This document shows, piece by piece, positions 9,601 through 17,723 of a stretch of DNA of 64,000 nt. The notes below the pieces were generated by a model. That model was not told the origin of the DNA. It saw only the letters and a program-made list of their open reading frames with translations, and made no database searches. Positions within the stretch are counted from its first letter, which is position 1; every line of letters starts with the position of its first letter. A program made the position numbers and the translations under genes. Origin of the DNA: 34-65-8 sp963529855 (GTDB lineage: Bacteria > Pseudomonadota > Alphaproteobacteria > Sphingomonadales > Sphingomonadaceae); assembly GCA_963529855.1 (NCBI GenBank), contig CAURZK010000001.1, positions 310,001-374,000 of the forward strand, written 5' to 3'.

Positions 9601-9675
9601 TTCCTGCCCGTGTGCAGATGTCGCGAGAACGCTCGCGAGTGCGATGAAGGAAACGCGGCTGATGGAATTCTTCAC
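6670..9675 (-). CDS. TonB-dependent outer membrane receptor with Cys-repeat and Gly-rich insert
   Basis: 1001 aa. Signal peptide (MKNSISRVSFIALASVLATSAHGQ), then a short acidic/Ala linker and a plug domain (EIVVTATRRR, about 50 onward; VFLVNGQRVSG; YGYPADQRVINFILKDNF), then a beta barrel ending in an aromatic residue (ELRKVF), as outer-membrane barrels do. Energised by TonB-ExbBD it would import a ligand that I cannot identify. Odd: between about 627 and 840 the barrel is interrupted by two copies of a roughly 55-residue unit (DPARx3LRQxxC...RLxGxDGxIDxARxxxLRxxxC), followed by about 40 residues that are mostly glycine. No regulator or transport partner lies next to it. Confidence 0.9.
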   Translation of the reverse strand: MKNSISRVSFIALASVLATSAHGQEALPPAAQAQPETAQAGDDQPEAGAEIVVTATRRRGEVDTDVPPVVELDEAEIAAVGASSLEDLIAQLAPQTGTGRGRGGRPVFLVNGQRVSGFREMRRYPPEAIQKVEVFPEEVALQYGYPADQRVINFILKDNFASREVELELGGPTAGGRLQGEVEASQLTINGANRLLLGAEYNRSTLLTEDERNIVQTPGSVPTVAGDPDPAAFRSLAGSGDTIEVEGTWNTGFGEGRDAATFSLNGNLKHETGLSLSGLDTVLLTDGGASALRTLDDNPLERRRRSTTGSIASSFNKPVGDWNLAATADASHGRTVNLIDRRRDGQVLQDLVDAGQLAIDGVLPVVADAGVDRSVTRLTNATSLVTLRGNPIMLPGGEVSVTFDTGYNWNRIASTDTRANVGETVLTRGDLSAGVNLGIPIASAREGFLEPLGELSLNLGAGVNHLSDFGTLHDWTAGLNWRPTDRLSLQASYTMREAAPGLAALGDPQIQTFNVPVFDFTRGETTLATITTGGNPFLLAETQRDIKLSAAYELDLFDRADIRVEYFRNRSDDVTEGFPLLTPAIEAAFPDRVTRDAEGRLVAIDRRAVTFAERNSSRIRYGINLFGRVGQPAPEGAGRSGRGGMMGAARAAEPAAPPAPSGTGGRGMGGPGGFDPARFAELRQQVCADPSKPVDPAILPQQMRDRLAGPDGTIDPARLEQLRQRFCSAEPRQFDPARMAAVRQTLCAGFDPDNPSGSPVPDLSALPEEMLARLRGADGQIDQARAVQLRDRVCAMPAPTEGGGEGRQRGGGEGGGETRGGGGGGRGGGGMGGFGRGGDGQGRWSLSLYHTVELENEALIAPGVPVLDLLDGDALGAGGVSRHRVELEGGLFKDGLGLRLSANYASGTTVEGSGLPGSSDLDFGDLATFNLRLFADLEQQRWLVGETPGFFKGARLSLRVDNLFDAQQRVTDETGAVPLSYQPGLIDPLGRTVAVELRKVF

Positions 9676-9884
9676 GGTCTACGGGCCCTTGCAAGTTCTG
9701 TCTTGGTCCCCCGACCACGAGCGGGGCTTGGCTGCCCCTGACCGGACAATCAACATTCAGCAGGTAATAAATTGTCGCGGCCTGTGTTCCCGGGCCGCCT
9801 GAACGCGGCGCTCTTCCCTTTTGCAACGCCTGCCGCTATGGGCGCGCGACATTTTTCGACAAACTGCACGGAAACCTGAACTGC

Positions 9885-10130
9885 ATGGCCAAAGAAGAAC
9901 TCCTCGAAATGCGCGGCAAGGTAGTGGAGCTGCTGCCTAACGCGATGTTCCGGGTGGAGCTCGAGAACGGTCACGAAGTTCTGGGCCACACCGCCGGCAA
10001 GATGCGCAAGAACCGCATCCGCGTGCTGGTGGGCGACGAGGTCCTGTGCGAACTGACGCCATACGACCTGACCAAGGCGCGCATCACCTACCGCTTCATG
10101 CCCGGACGCGGCGGCCCGGGGCCGCAGTAA
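9885..10130 (+). CDS. infA: Translation initiation factor IF-1
   Basis: 81 aa S1/OB-fold protein that binds the 30S A site during initiation. Near-identical to alphaproteobacterial IF-1 through MAKEELLEMRG, NAMFRVELENGHEVLGHTAGKMRKNRIRVLVGDEV and the YDLTKARITYRF end, with a 9-residue Gly/Pro tail beyond the usual 72 residues. It is the first gene of a tight rightward run with maf, rng and yacG (7 bases to maf). Divergent from the receptor gene across a 209-base gap in which I see no defined regulatory motif. Confidence 0.97.
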   Translation: MAKEELLEMRGKVVELLPNAMFRVELENGHEVLGHTAGKMRKNRIRVLVGDEVLCELTPYDLTKARITYRFMPGRGGPGPQ

Positions 10131-10137
10131 CGCGCCC

Positions 10138-10713
10138 GTGGGCCAGCCCACGCTGATCCTCGCATCCGCCAGCCCGCGCCGCCGCGAACTGATTGCGCGG
10201 CTCGGCATCGAACCTGCGCGCATTCTTTCGGCGGATATCGACGAGACGCCGCATAAATCGGAACTTCCCCGCGTCTATGCTGCCCGCATGGCGCGCGAGA
10301 AGGCGCTGGCAGCTGCCTCTGGCGACGGCTTCGTGCTTGCTGGCGACACTGTGGTTGCAGTGGGGCGCCGCATCTTGCCCAAGGCGGAGGACGAGGCGAC
10401 CGCCCGGCGGTGCCTGGAATTGCTGTCGGGCCGCCGCCACCGGGTACTTTCGGCAGTCGCCCTGCGCGCGCCCGGTGGGACGATACGCGAACGGCTTTCC
10501 GAAACGATCGTGATTTTCAAGCGCCTGTCGGCGGAGGAGCTGGCAACCTATCTCGCTGGGGGCGAATGGCACGGCAAGGCGGGCGGCTATGCCATTCAGG
10601 GCGCGGCCGAGGGGTTGATCCGCCGCATCGATGGCAGCCATTCGGGCGTCGTCGGCCTGCCGCTGTACGAAACGCGCGCGCTGCTGAAGGCGGCTGGGTT
10701 CGCCCTTGGCTGA
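10138..10713 (+). CDS. maf: Maf-family nucleotide pyrophosphatase
   Basis: 191 aa. Hydrolyses non-canonical or modified NTPs to NMP and pyrophosphate; overproduction of relatives inhibits septation. Signature LASASPRRREL near the N-terminus, then DIDETPH and GDTVVAVGRRILPKAED, the metal and nucleotide pocket, and GKAGGYAIQG near the end. The start is GTG at 10138, since no ATG precedes the conserved start. It overlaps the next gene by 8 bases. Which base it prefers (dTTP/UTP or m7GTP types) is not safely readable. Confidence 0.93.
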   Translation: MGQPTLILASASPRRRELIARLGIEPARILSADIDETPHKSELPRVYAARMAREKALAAASGDGFVLAGDTVVAVGRRILPKAEDEATARRCLELLSGRRHRVLSAVALRAPGGTIRERLSETIVIFKRLSAEELATYLAGGEWHGKAGGYAIQGAAEGLIRRIDGSHSGVVGLPLYETRALLKAAGFALG

Positions 10714-11677
10714 GTGGCTGCTGGAACGCGGAATCGGCGAAGATCGCGCTGTCCGCATGGAACGCGGCGAAATTGCCGAAGCGCGGCTGGACTGGCCCGG
10801 TGCGCTGATTGCAGGCGAAGTGGGCGACGCGGTGCTGGTGTCGCGAGCCCGCGGAAGCGACCGCGGCACTGCGCGGTTCCCCAGCGGCGAAGAAGCACTC
10901 GTCAGCAAGCTGTCGAAGGATGCGAGCGAAGGCGCTGCGCTGCGCCTCGAAGTTACGCGCGCGCCGATCGGCGAACGGGGCCGGCTGAAACGCGCGCAGG
11001 CCCGCCCCACGACGCGCGACCCCGGGCGCCCCGATCTTGCCCGGCAACTCGCGAATGAAGGGCACCTCGTGCGCCAGGTGCGCCGGTTTCCCGACGGCGA
11101 CTGGGACGCTCTGCTGGGCGAGGCGTTGACGGGGGAGGTCGCATTTGCAGGCGGTTCACTGCTCCTTGCCACAACCCCGGCGATGACCGTGATCGACATC
11201 GACGGCACCCTCCCCCCGCGCACGCTTGCACTGTCCGCCGTACCCGCGATCGCTGCAACCCTGCGCCGATTCGATCTGGGCGGATCGATCGCGATCGATT
11301 TCCCGACATTGCCGGACAAGGCCGACCGGAAGGCGGTCGACACGGCATTGGGCGCAGCTCTCACCGACTGGCGGCACGAGCGAACGGCAATCAACGGCTT
11401 TGGCCTGGTGCAGCTCGTCGCGCGACTGGAACGGCCGTCGTTCCTCCACCGGGCGCGCCATTCGCGCGCCGCCATGCTTGCACGGCAAGCGCTGCGACGC
11501 GCCGAATCGGTCGAAGAGCCAGGGGCGTTGCTGATCACCGCGCATCCCGCAATCGCGAGCACGTTCAGGCCAGAATGGCTTGAAGAACTTGCCCGCCGTA
11601 CCGGGCGCGAGGTGCGCGTGGCGACCGATCCCGGACTTGCGCCGGAAGGCACTTTCGCACAGGCGATGCCGTTATGA
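10706..11677 (+). CDS. Short ribonuclease E/G family protein
   Basis: 323 aa, much shorter than RNase G (about 490). It keeps recognisable pieces of the catalytic region: IAIDFPTL corresponds to the IVIDF strand with the first catalytic Asp, and FGLVQLVARLERPS to FGLLEMSRQRLRPS. It lacks the CPxC zinc-link found in RNase E/G, and the usual second Asp position seems occupied by another acidic residue in RHERT. The TTG start at 10706 overlaps maf by 8 bases, implying coupled translation. Likely an RNA-processing enzyme, but activity is not assured. Confidence 0.8.
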   Translation: MAEWLLERGIGEDRAVRMERGEIAEARLDWPGALIAGEVGDAVLVSRARGSDRGTARFPSGEEALVSKLSKDASEGAALRLEVTRAPIGERGRLKRAQARPTTRDPGRPDLARQLANEGHLVRQVRRFPDGDWDALLGEALTGEVAFAGGSLLLATTPAMTVIDIDGTLPPRTLALSAVPAIAATLRRFDLGGSIAIDFPTLPDKADRKAVDTALGAALTDWRHERTAINGFGLVQLVARLERPSFLHRARHSRAAMLARQALRRAESVEEPGALLITAHPAIASTFRPEWLEELARRTGREVRVATDPGLAPEGTFAQAMPL

Positions 11678-11859
11678 CCGCGCCCAAACCCTGCCCGATC
11701 TGCAAACGCCCGCGCAGCGCCGAATTCGCGCCGTTCTGTTCCAGCCGCTGCCGCGACCGCGATCTCGCGCAGTGGTTCGGCGATGGCTATGCAGTGCCCG
11801 GCCGCCCTGCCCTGCCCGAAGAGATTGCAGGCCATGTGACACGCGGCGAAGACGATTGA
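11674..11859 (+). CDS. yacG: DNA gyrase inhibitor YacG
   Basis: 61 aa zinc-ribbon protein. Four zinc ligands are visible: C7, C10, C22 and C26, followed by RDRDLAQWFGDGYAVPG, the family's conserved core. E. coli YacG binds GyrB and inhibits gyrase. The ATGA overlap with the rng-like gene (4 bases) indicates coupling in the infA-maf-rng-yacG unit, an arrangement I know from other sphingomonads. Confidence 0.93.
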   Translation: MTAPKPCPICKRPRSAEFAPFCSSRCRDRDLAQWFGDGYAVPGRPALPEEIAGHVTRGEDD

Positions 11860-11914
11860 TTGCCCCTTGCCAAGGCGTGCGCGCTTCGCCATAGGCGCGC
11901 TTCCAACCGCTCGC

Positions 11915-11930
11915 CGACCCCTCGGGGTCG
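11915..11930. terminator. Short GC hairpin after yacG
   Basis: CGACCCC-TC-GGGGTCG forms a compact stem 13 bases before the tRNA. No T-run follows. It may end the infA-yacG transcript or simply shape the leader of the tRNA precursor. Confidence 0.35.
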
Positions 11931-11942
11931 CTCGCAGAGTGC

Positions 11943-12018
11943 GCCTCGGTAGCTCAGTTGGTAGAGCATGCGACTGAAAATCGCAGTGTCGGTGGTTCGA
12001 ATCCGCCCCGAGGCACCA
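11943..12018 (+). tRNA. tRNA-Phe (GAA)
   Basis: Complete 76-base cloverleaf. Acceptor GCCTCGG pairs with CCGAGGC; D stem GCTC/GAGC; anticodon stem TGCGA/TCGCA with loop CTGAAAA, so the anticodon at 11976-11978 is GAA (phenylalanine). T stem GGTGG/CCGCC with loop TTCGAAT; discriminator A and encoded CCA. No integrase or att duplication lies beside it. Confidence 0.98.
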
Positions 12019-12158
12019 CCACCTTCCAGCCCATGCGGCCTTGCCTCTGGTCATTCCCGCCTGTTCGGAGTAAGGGCGCCTCAAACGCCCCGGACCTGCG
12101 GACGCCAGCTGATTCCGCCGGCCGGGGCCTTGTCATTTTCACGCCAAGGAATCGCCTC

Positions 12159-12965
12159 ATGTCCCGTCGCCGCCAGATTTACGAAGGCAAGGCCAAGATC
12201 CTCTACGAAGGTCCCGAGCCGGGCACGCTGATCCAGTATTTCAAGGACGATGCGACTGCCTTCAACGCGCAGAAGAAGGGCACGATTAACGGCAAGGGCG
12301 TGATCAACAACCGCATCAGCGAGTATGTGTTCACCCGCCTGTCGCACATCGGCATCCCGACGCACTTCATCCGCCGCCTCAACATGCGCGAGCAACTGGT
12401 CCGTCAGGTCGAGATCATCCCGATCGAGGTCGTGGTGCGCAACGTTGCGGCCGGCAGCATTTCCAAGCGCCTGGGCATCGAGGAAGGCGAACCGCTGCCC
12501 CACACGCTGATCGAATACTATTACAAGGACGATGCGCTGGGCGATCCGCTGGTCGCGGAAGAGCATATCGCCTGCTTCAACTGGGCCGGCCCGGAAGAAA
12601 TGCAGGACATCGCCAGCATGGCGATCCGCATCAACGACTTCCTGTGCGGGATGTTCGCCGCGATCGACATCCGCCTGGTGGACTTCAAGCTCGAGTTCGG
12701 CCGCATCTGGGATCAGGACAATTACAGCCGCGTGATCCTGGCCGACGAGATCAGCCCCGATGGCTGCCGCCTGTGGGACATGAAGACCGGCGAGAAGCTC
12801 GACAAGGATCGCTTCCGCCGCGACCTGGGCGGCGAGGAAGAAGCCTATCAGGAGGTGGCCCGCCGCCTCGGTCTTCTCAATGGCGAAGACAATGGTCCGG
12901 GCGAGGTGTTCGACCTCGACGCCCATCGGGGGCGCCTGCGGCTCAATCCCAAACCCAAGAAGTAG
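12159..12965 (+). CDS. purC: SAICAR synthetase (PurC)
   Basis: 268 aa. Joins CAIR and aspartate with ATP to give SAICAR, step 8 of de novo IMP synthesis, in the cytosol. Opens with RRRQIYEGKAKILYEG, then VRNVAAGSISKRLG (the ATP/CAIR site) and RLVDFKLEFGR (metal and phosphate contacts). AAGGA eight bases upstream supports the ATG at 12159; the frame extends further 5' only through the tRNA. The other purine genes in the window are purSQ (16.8 kb) and purMN (38.6 kb). Confidence 0.97.
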   Translation: MSRRRQIYEGKAKILYEGPEPGTLIQYFKDDATAFNAQKKGTINGKGVINNRISEYVFTRLSHIGIPTHFIRRLNMREQLVRQVEIIPIEVVVRNVAAGSISKRLGIEEGEPLPHTLIEYYYKDDALGDPLVAEEHIACFNWAGPEEMQDIASMAIRINDFLCGMFAAIDIRLVDFKLEFGRIWDQDNYSRVILADEISPDGCRLWDMKTGEKLDKDRFRRDLGGEEEAYQEVARRLGLLNGEDNGPGEVFDLDAHRGRLRLNPKPKK

Positions 12966-12968
12966 GGC

Positions 12969-13847
12969 TCAGATCACGTAACGCAGCGTCATTCCGCTTG
13001 GCCCGATGGCATAGGCGCAATCGGGCATGTGATCGCCATCGACCTGCACCGGGCTGACGCAGCGATCGAATTCGATCCGGCGCGCAGTGCGGATCGCGGC
13101 GAGGCCCAACCGGTCTACCGGCAGGCGCAGCATCGCGGCCATGGTCAGTGCCAAGGTGCCCAGCCGGGTCGAACGACGCAGCAGGATCAGTTCGACCGAA
13201 TCGGCCTTGAGCGCGGCGCGTGGGCTGAGCCGGAAGGGACCGGCATAAAGCGCGCCGTGCGACACGATCGCCGCCTCCGCCTCTTCTTCGAATGGCGAGC
13301 CGTCGGCCATTTCGCCGCGCACCGTCATCGTCCCGCGCGGCCAACGGCGCAGCAGGCGCATTGTCGCAACGACATAGGCATAGCGGCCAATGCGCCGTTT
13401 CAGCGGCCCCGACACGCCAGCGACCGCATGGCTGTCCGGCCCGATCGACAGGCATGATACCACCGGCAGTTCGCCGAGCGTGTATAGCGGCGCATGAATC
13501 CAGCTGTCGGCGCCTCGCTGCCACGCTTCCCGCAACTGCCGGGCGAGGCGCATGGGATCGCGGGCGTAGCCCAGTTCGCGCGCAACCAGATTTATGGTTC
13601 CGGCCGGTGCGATTGCCAGCGGCACCCGGCCGGCATCCTCGCCCAGTGCCTGCACCGTATCGCGCAGGGTCCCGTCGCCGCCGTGTACACATATGCAGTC
13701 GGCCGTGCCGGAAAGCCGCGCACCGGCGGGCGTTGTCGCAATCGGCGTGGCCGCAATCCCTTCAGCCGCAAACGCCGCCACCAGCTGGTCGAGGCGACTG
13801 GCGCGAAACCCGCCCGCGACGGGGTTGTAAACGAGGTCCATTTTCAT
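12969..13847 (-). CDS. Diacylglycerol kinase-family lipid kinase
   Basis: About 292 aa. Related to YegS/BmrU-type kinases that phosphorylate diacylglycerol or similar lipids at the membrane. Visible: an opening strand DLVYNPVAGG, the HGGDGTLRDTVQALG nucleotide loop (GGDGT at 56-60) and PAGTINLVARELG, all in the DAGK catalytic domain; the C-terminal beta domain has IVSHGALYAGPFRLSP. The start could also be 13859 or 13841. It ends three bases from the purC stop on the other strand. The substrate is not known. Confidence 0.87.
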   Translation of the reverse strand: MKMDLVYNPVAGGFRASRLDQLVAAFAAEGIAATPIATTPAGARLSGTADCICVHGGDGTLRDTVQALGEDAGRVPLAIAPAGTINLVARELGYARDPMRLARQLREAWQRGADSWIHAPLYTLGELPVVSCLSIGPDSHAVAGVSGPLKRRIGRYAYVVATMRLLRRWPRGTMTVRGEMADGSPFEEEAEAAIVSHGALYAGPFRLSPRAALKADSVELILLRRSTRLGTLALTMAAMLRLPVDRLGLAAIRTARRIEFDRCVSPVQVDGDHMPDCAYAIGPSGMTLRYVI

Positions 13848-13920
13848 CGCCGCGCGCATAGCACGCGGGGGTTTCCGAACCGTTCTTGCCCGGTTCAGGC
13901 ACGGCTGGCATGACAGCACG

Positions 13921-16770
13921 ATGCTGAACCGACTGTTTTTCCTACCCGCTGCGCTGCTGGTCGCGGTCCCCGTCATCGCGCAGGCCCCGGAGCCCGCACC
14001 GGTCACCTGGGCTTTCGAGGAAAGCGACCTTCGGGCAGAGCCGGGCTTTATCTTCGGCCAGCTCGACAACGGCATGCGCTATGTCATTCGGCGCAACGAC
14101 CGGCCGGAGGGCACGGCCGTGGTGCGCATGGAAATCGGCGCCGGTCGACTGGACGAGCGCGATGGCGAGCGCGGCCTTGCCCATTTCGTCGAACACATGG
14201 CGTTCAACGGATCGACCAACGTGCCCGAGGGCGAAATGGTCAAGTTGCTCGAGCGGCTCGGCCTTGCCTTCGGGGCCGACACCAATGCCGCGACGGCGTT
14301 CGATTATACCCAGTACATGCTCGACCTGCCGCGTGCTGACGAACAACTGCTCGATACTGCGCTCATGTTGATGCGGGAAACGGCGAGCGAACTGCTGTTC
14401 GACCCTGCCGCGGTTGAGCGCGAACGAGGGGTATTGCTGGCCGAGCGGCGGGATCGCACCACATTCGCCCAGCGCAATCTGGCCGACCAGGTCGATTTCA
14501 TGTTCCCGGGCTCACGCTTTTCCGAACGCTTCCCGCTGGCCGATCGCGAAGATGTCGACAGCGCCAGCGCCGCCACGCTCAAGGCGTTCTGGCAGCGCAA
14601 TTACGTGCCCCAAAAGACTACGCTGGTAGTGGTCGGTGATTTCGACCCGGCAGTGGTCGAGGCGAAGATCCGTGCCGGTTTTGCCGATTGGCAAGCGCGC
14701 GATAGTGCGCCGCAACCCGATGCGGGCCCTTATGACCCGGCCTATAAGGGTGAAACTGACATCTATCTCGACCCCGCGCTCGACACGCAAGTGGTGATGC
14801 TGCGCAACGGGCCCTGGATCGACGAGCCTGATACGCGGGCCCGGCGCAAGGCCGCACTGCTGCGCGCGCTCGGATACGCGGCCATATCGCGGCGCATGCA
14901 ATTGCTGGCGCAGGGTGACGATCCGCCGTTCCGCGCGGCCGGTTTCGGCACCGGAGACGTCTTTGAAACCGCGCGCCAGTCCTCGCTCACCGTCAATGTG
15001 ATCGAGGGGCAGTGGCAACGGGGGCTGACGGCGGCGGTGACCGAGTATCGCCGGGCGATCGAGCACGGTTTCACTTCCGCCGAGCTGGCGGAACAGGTGG
15101 CGCAGCTTCGCACCGCCTACGAAAACGCGGCTGCAGGTGCCGAGACCCGCAGCAATGCCGCGCTCGCCAACGCGGCTATTGCACTTGCCCGCAACGAGCG
15201 GGTGCCGATCGCGCCGGCTGAACAACTGGCGATTTTCGAGGAAGTCGCCGCAAGCGCCACACCGGATGCCGTACTCGCCGCGGTGCGCGAACATTCGATT
15301 CCGCTCGATGATGCTCTGATACGCTATCAGGGGCGTGTCGCCCCCGAGGGCGGAGAAGCGGCTGTGCGCACTGCGTTCGAGGCCGCCATGGCGGCGCCGG
15401 TCGCCGCGCCTGAACAGGCCAGCACCGCTGCATTCGGGTATACGGAATTCGGAACACCCGGCACCGTGGTGGAGGATCGCACCGATCCCGCGCTCGGCAT
15501 CCGCACATTACGCTTTTCCAACGGGGTGATGTTCAACCTGAAACGCACTGCGCTGGAGCGTGACCGCATACGCGTGGCTGTATCGATCGACGGCGGACAG
15601 TTTCTCGACACGCGCGAGAACCCGCTCGCGACCGCGCTGACCGGTCTTTATTCCGCAGGCGGGCTTGGCAAGCATTCGCTGTCCGAATTGCAGACCATCC
15701 TGGCCGGACGCACGGTGGATGCCGGGTTCGGCGCGCAAACCGATGCCTTCCGCGTTGCCGGCACCACGACGCCGCGCGATCTGGAACTGCAACTGCAATT
15801 GGTGACCGCTTACCTCACCGATCCAGGATACCGCCCCGAAGCAGTGACGCGCTATCGCAATTCGCTGGCCGATTTCTTCGCTCGCGTGGACGCGACGCCG
15901 GGCAGCGTGCTCGGCAACCGCAGTGGCGCGGTACTGAGCGACAACGACCCCCGCTTCACGCTCCAGCCCCGGGAAGCCTATGCCGCGCTCGATTTCGCGC
16001 AACTGCGTGCCGCACTTGGCGACCGGCTGGCCAAGGGCGCGATCGAGGTGGCGCTTGTGGGAGATATCGACGAGGCCCGTGCGATCGAACTGGTCGGAGC
16101 CACGCTGGGCGCCCTCCCCGCGCGCGAGCCCGACTTCCGCAATTACGATGCCAACAACGATCGCGCCTTTACCGGCAACCGCACGCGCCACGTCCTGCGG
16201 CACACCGGCGGTGCAGACCAGGCGCTGGTCCAGCAGGTCTGGCCGACCGAGGATTATACCGACGTCGTCGCCGGCAGCACGCTGACCCTGCTGCGCGCGG
16301 TGGCTGATCTCGAAATCACCGAACAGCTGCGCGAAGCGCTGGGCAAGACCTATTCGCCCAATGTCGCCAATGCGCAGAGCCGGCATTATCCCGGTTACGG
16401 CACGTTCGCCGTCACGGCGACGGTGGAACCGGGCGAGGTCGAGGCGACCAGCGCCGCGATCCGCGAAACGGTGGAGAAGCTGCGCGCTGCACCGGTCGAC
16501 GCCGATCTGTTTCAACGGGCGCGCCAGCCCCTGCTCGAACGGCTCGACAACCTGCTCAAAACCAATGCCGGATGGATGAGCCTGGTCGACCGGGCGCAGA
16601 GCCAACCCGACACCATAGAGCGCTACCGCGAAGCCCGCGCGCGCTACGAGGCGCTGACGCCTGCCGACGTGCAGGCGATGGCGGCCAAGTACCTCGACCC
16701 GGCCCGCGCGGTGGAGATCGTTATCCTGCCCGCCGAGCAGGCTTTGCCAAAAACGCCTGCACCGCTATAG
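13921..16770 (+). CDS. M16-family zinc metalloprotease
   Basis: 949 aa with an N-terminal signal peptide (MLNRLFFLPAALLVAVPVIA), so it is exported to the periplasm. The inverted zinc motif HFVEH is at 88-92, with the third ligand in the ERERGVLLAE helix (about 168). A second, inactive M16 half follows after about 510, as in pitrilysin-like proteins that clamp the peptide between two halves. Degrades peptides or processes secreted proteins; substrate unknown. Divergent from the lipid kinase and 33 bases ahead of purS, so it may be transcribed with purSQ. Confidence 0.92.
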   Translation: MLNRLFFLPAALLVAVPVIAQAPEPAPVTWAFEESDLRAEPGFIFGQLDNGMRYVIRRNDRPEGTAVVRMEIGAGRLDERDGERGLAHFVEHMAFNGSTNVPEGEMVKLLERLGLAFGADTNAATAFDYTQYMLDLPRADEQLLDTALMLMRETASELLFDPAAVERERGVLLAERRDRTTFAQRNLADQVDFMFPGSRFSERFPLADREDVDSASAATLKAFWQRNYVPQKTTLVVVGDFDPAVVEAKIRAGFADWQARDSAPQPDAGPYDPAYKGETDIYLDPALDTQVVMLRNGPWIDEPDTRARRKAALLRALGYAAISRRMQLLAQGDDPPFRAAGFGTGDVFETARQSSLTVNVIEGQWQRGLTAAVTEYRRAIEHGFTSAELAEQVAQLRTAYENAAAGAETRSNAALANAAIALARNERVPIAPAEQLAIFEEVAASATPDAVLAAVREHSIPLDDALIRYQGRVAPEGGEAAVRTAFEAAMAAPVAAPEQASTAAFGYTEFGTPGTVVEDRTDPALGIRTLRFSNGVMFNLKRTALERDRIRVAVSIDGGQFLDTRENPLATALTGLYSAGGLGKHSLSELQTILAGRTVDAGFGAQTDAFRVAGTTTPRDLELQLQLVTAYLTDPGYRPEAVTRYRNSLADFFARVDATPGSVLGNRSGAVLSDNDPRFTLQPREAYAALDFAQLRAALGDRLAKGAIEVALVGDIDEARAIELVGATLGALPAREPDFRNYDANNDRAFTGNRTRHVLRHTGGADQALVQQVWPTEDYTDVVAGSTLTLLRAVADLEITEQLREALGKTYSPNVANAQSRHYPGYGTFAVTATVEPGEVEATSAAIRETVEKLRAAPVDADLFQRARQPLLERLDNLLKTNAGWMSLVDRAQSQPDTIERYREARARYEALTPADVQAMAAKYLDPARAVEIVILPAEQALPKTPAPL

Positions 16771-16803
16771 GCCCGCCCATCAGCGCCAGCCGGAGTCCCG
16801 CCC

Positions 16804-17043
16804 ATGAAAGTCCGCGTCCACGTCAGCCTCAAACCCGGCGTGCTCGATCCGCAGGGGCGCGCAGTGCACCACGCGCTCGAAGGCATGGGGTTCGAAGGCG
16901 TAAACGACGTGCGCGTCGGTCGCTTGATCGAGCTGGACGTAGCCGATGGCACGAGCGACGCCGCGATCGACGAGATGTGCCGCAAGCTCCTCGCCAACCT
17001 GGTGATCGAGAATTATCGCATCGAGAAGCCGGAGACGGTCTGA
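16804..17043 (+). CDS. purS: FGAM synthase subunit PurS
   Basis: 79 aa. Bridging subunit of the three-part formylglycinamidine ribonucleotide synthase (PurS-PurQ-PurL), step 4 of purine synthesis. Shows the typical start MKVRVHVSLKPGVLDPQG and GRLIELDV. GGAG lies just upstream of the ATG. Its TGA shares one base with the purQ ATG. PurL is not in this window. Confidence 0.95.
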   Translation: MKVRVHVSLKPGVLDPQGRAVHHALEGMGFEGVNDVRVGRLIELDVADGTSDAAIDEMCRKLLANLVIENYRIEKPETV

Positions 17044-17723
17044 TGGCTGGCTTTCGCGCCGCAGTGGTCACGTTCCCCGGTTCCAACTGCGACCGCGACA
17101 TGGCGGTGGCGCTGGAAAAGGTCTCCGGCACCGCGCCGCTGCGCGTGTGGCATGGCGATGCGCAGCTGCCGGAACAGCTTGATCTGATCGCGCTGCCAGG
17201 CGGATTTTCCTACGGCGACTATCTGCGTTCCGGCGCCATGGCCGCCAAGAGCCCGATCATGCGCGAAGTCATGCGCGCGGCAGAACGCGGCGTGCCGGTT
17301 CTGGGCGTGTGCAACGGTTTCCAGGTGTTGACCGAAGCAGGCCTGCTGCCCGGCGCCCTGCTGCGCAATGCCGGGCAGAACTTCATCTGCCGCACCGCGC
17401 CGCTCAGGGTCGAAAACAACCAGAGCCTGTTCACGGCCGGGTACGAGGCCGGTGCGACCATCCACATCCCGGTTGCGCACCATGATGGCAATTACTTCGC
17501 CGACGAAGATACGCTCGACCGGCTGGAAGGCGAAGGGCGCGTGGCGTTCCGCTATCTCGATACGGTCAACGGGTCGCAGCGCCAGATTGCCGGGGTTCTC
17601 AACCAGGGCGGCAATGTGCTCGGCATGATGCCGCATCCCGAACGCGCGATCGAAACGGATCACGGCGGTACGGATGGGCGGGCACTGTTCGAAAGCGCGG
17701 TGGGCGCGCTGGTCGGCGCCTAG
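17043..17723 (+). CDS. purQ: FGAM synthase glutaminase subunit PurQ
   Basis: 226 aa class I glutamine amidotransferase that releases ammonia from glutamine for PurL. The nucleophile is C90 in GVCNGFQVL; the partner His and Glu lie in MMPHPERAIE near the C-terminus. TFPGSNCDRD and LPGGFSYGDYLR are family hallmarks. The stop codon TAG is inside the tetramer CTAG that also supplies the stop of the opposing GGDEF/EAL gene. Confidence 0.97.
   Translation: MAGFRAAVVTFPGSNCDRDMAVALEKVSGTAPLRVWHGDAQLPEQLDLIALPGGFSYGDYLRSGAMAAKSPIMREVMRAAERGVPVLGVCNGFQVLTEAGLLPGALLRNAGQNFICRTAPLRVENNQSLFTAGYEAGATIHIPVAHHDGNYFADEDTLDRLEGEGRVAFRYLDTVNGSQRQIAGVLNQGGNVLGMMPHPERAIETDHGGTDGRALFESAVGALVGA

Noticed and set aside
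8257..9741. 494-codon open frame opposite the TonB receptor
   Set aside because: Shadow of the receptor gene, which has a signal peptide, plug and barrel end on the other strand.
11943..12160. Possible integration site at tRNA-Phe
   Set aside because: No integrase, no repeat of the tRNA 3' end and normal core genes on both sides.
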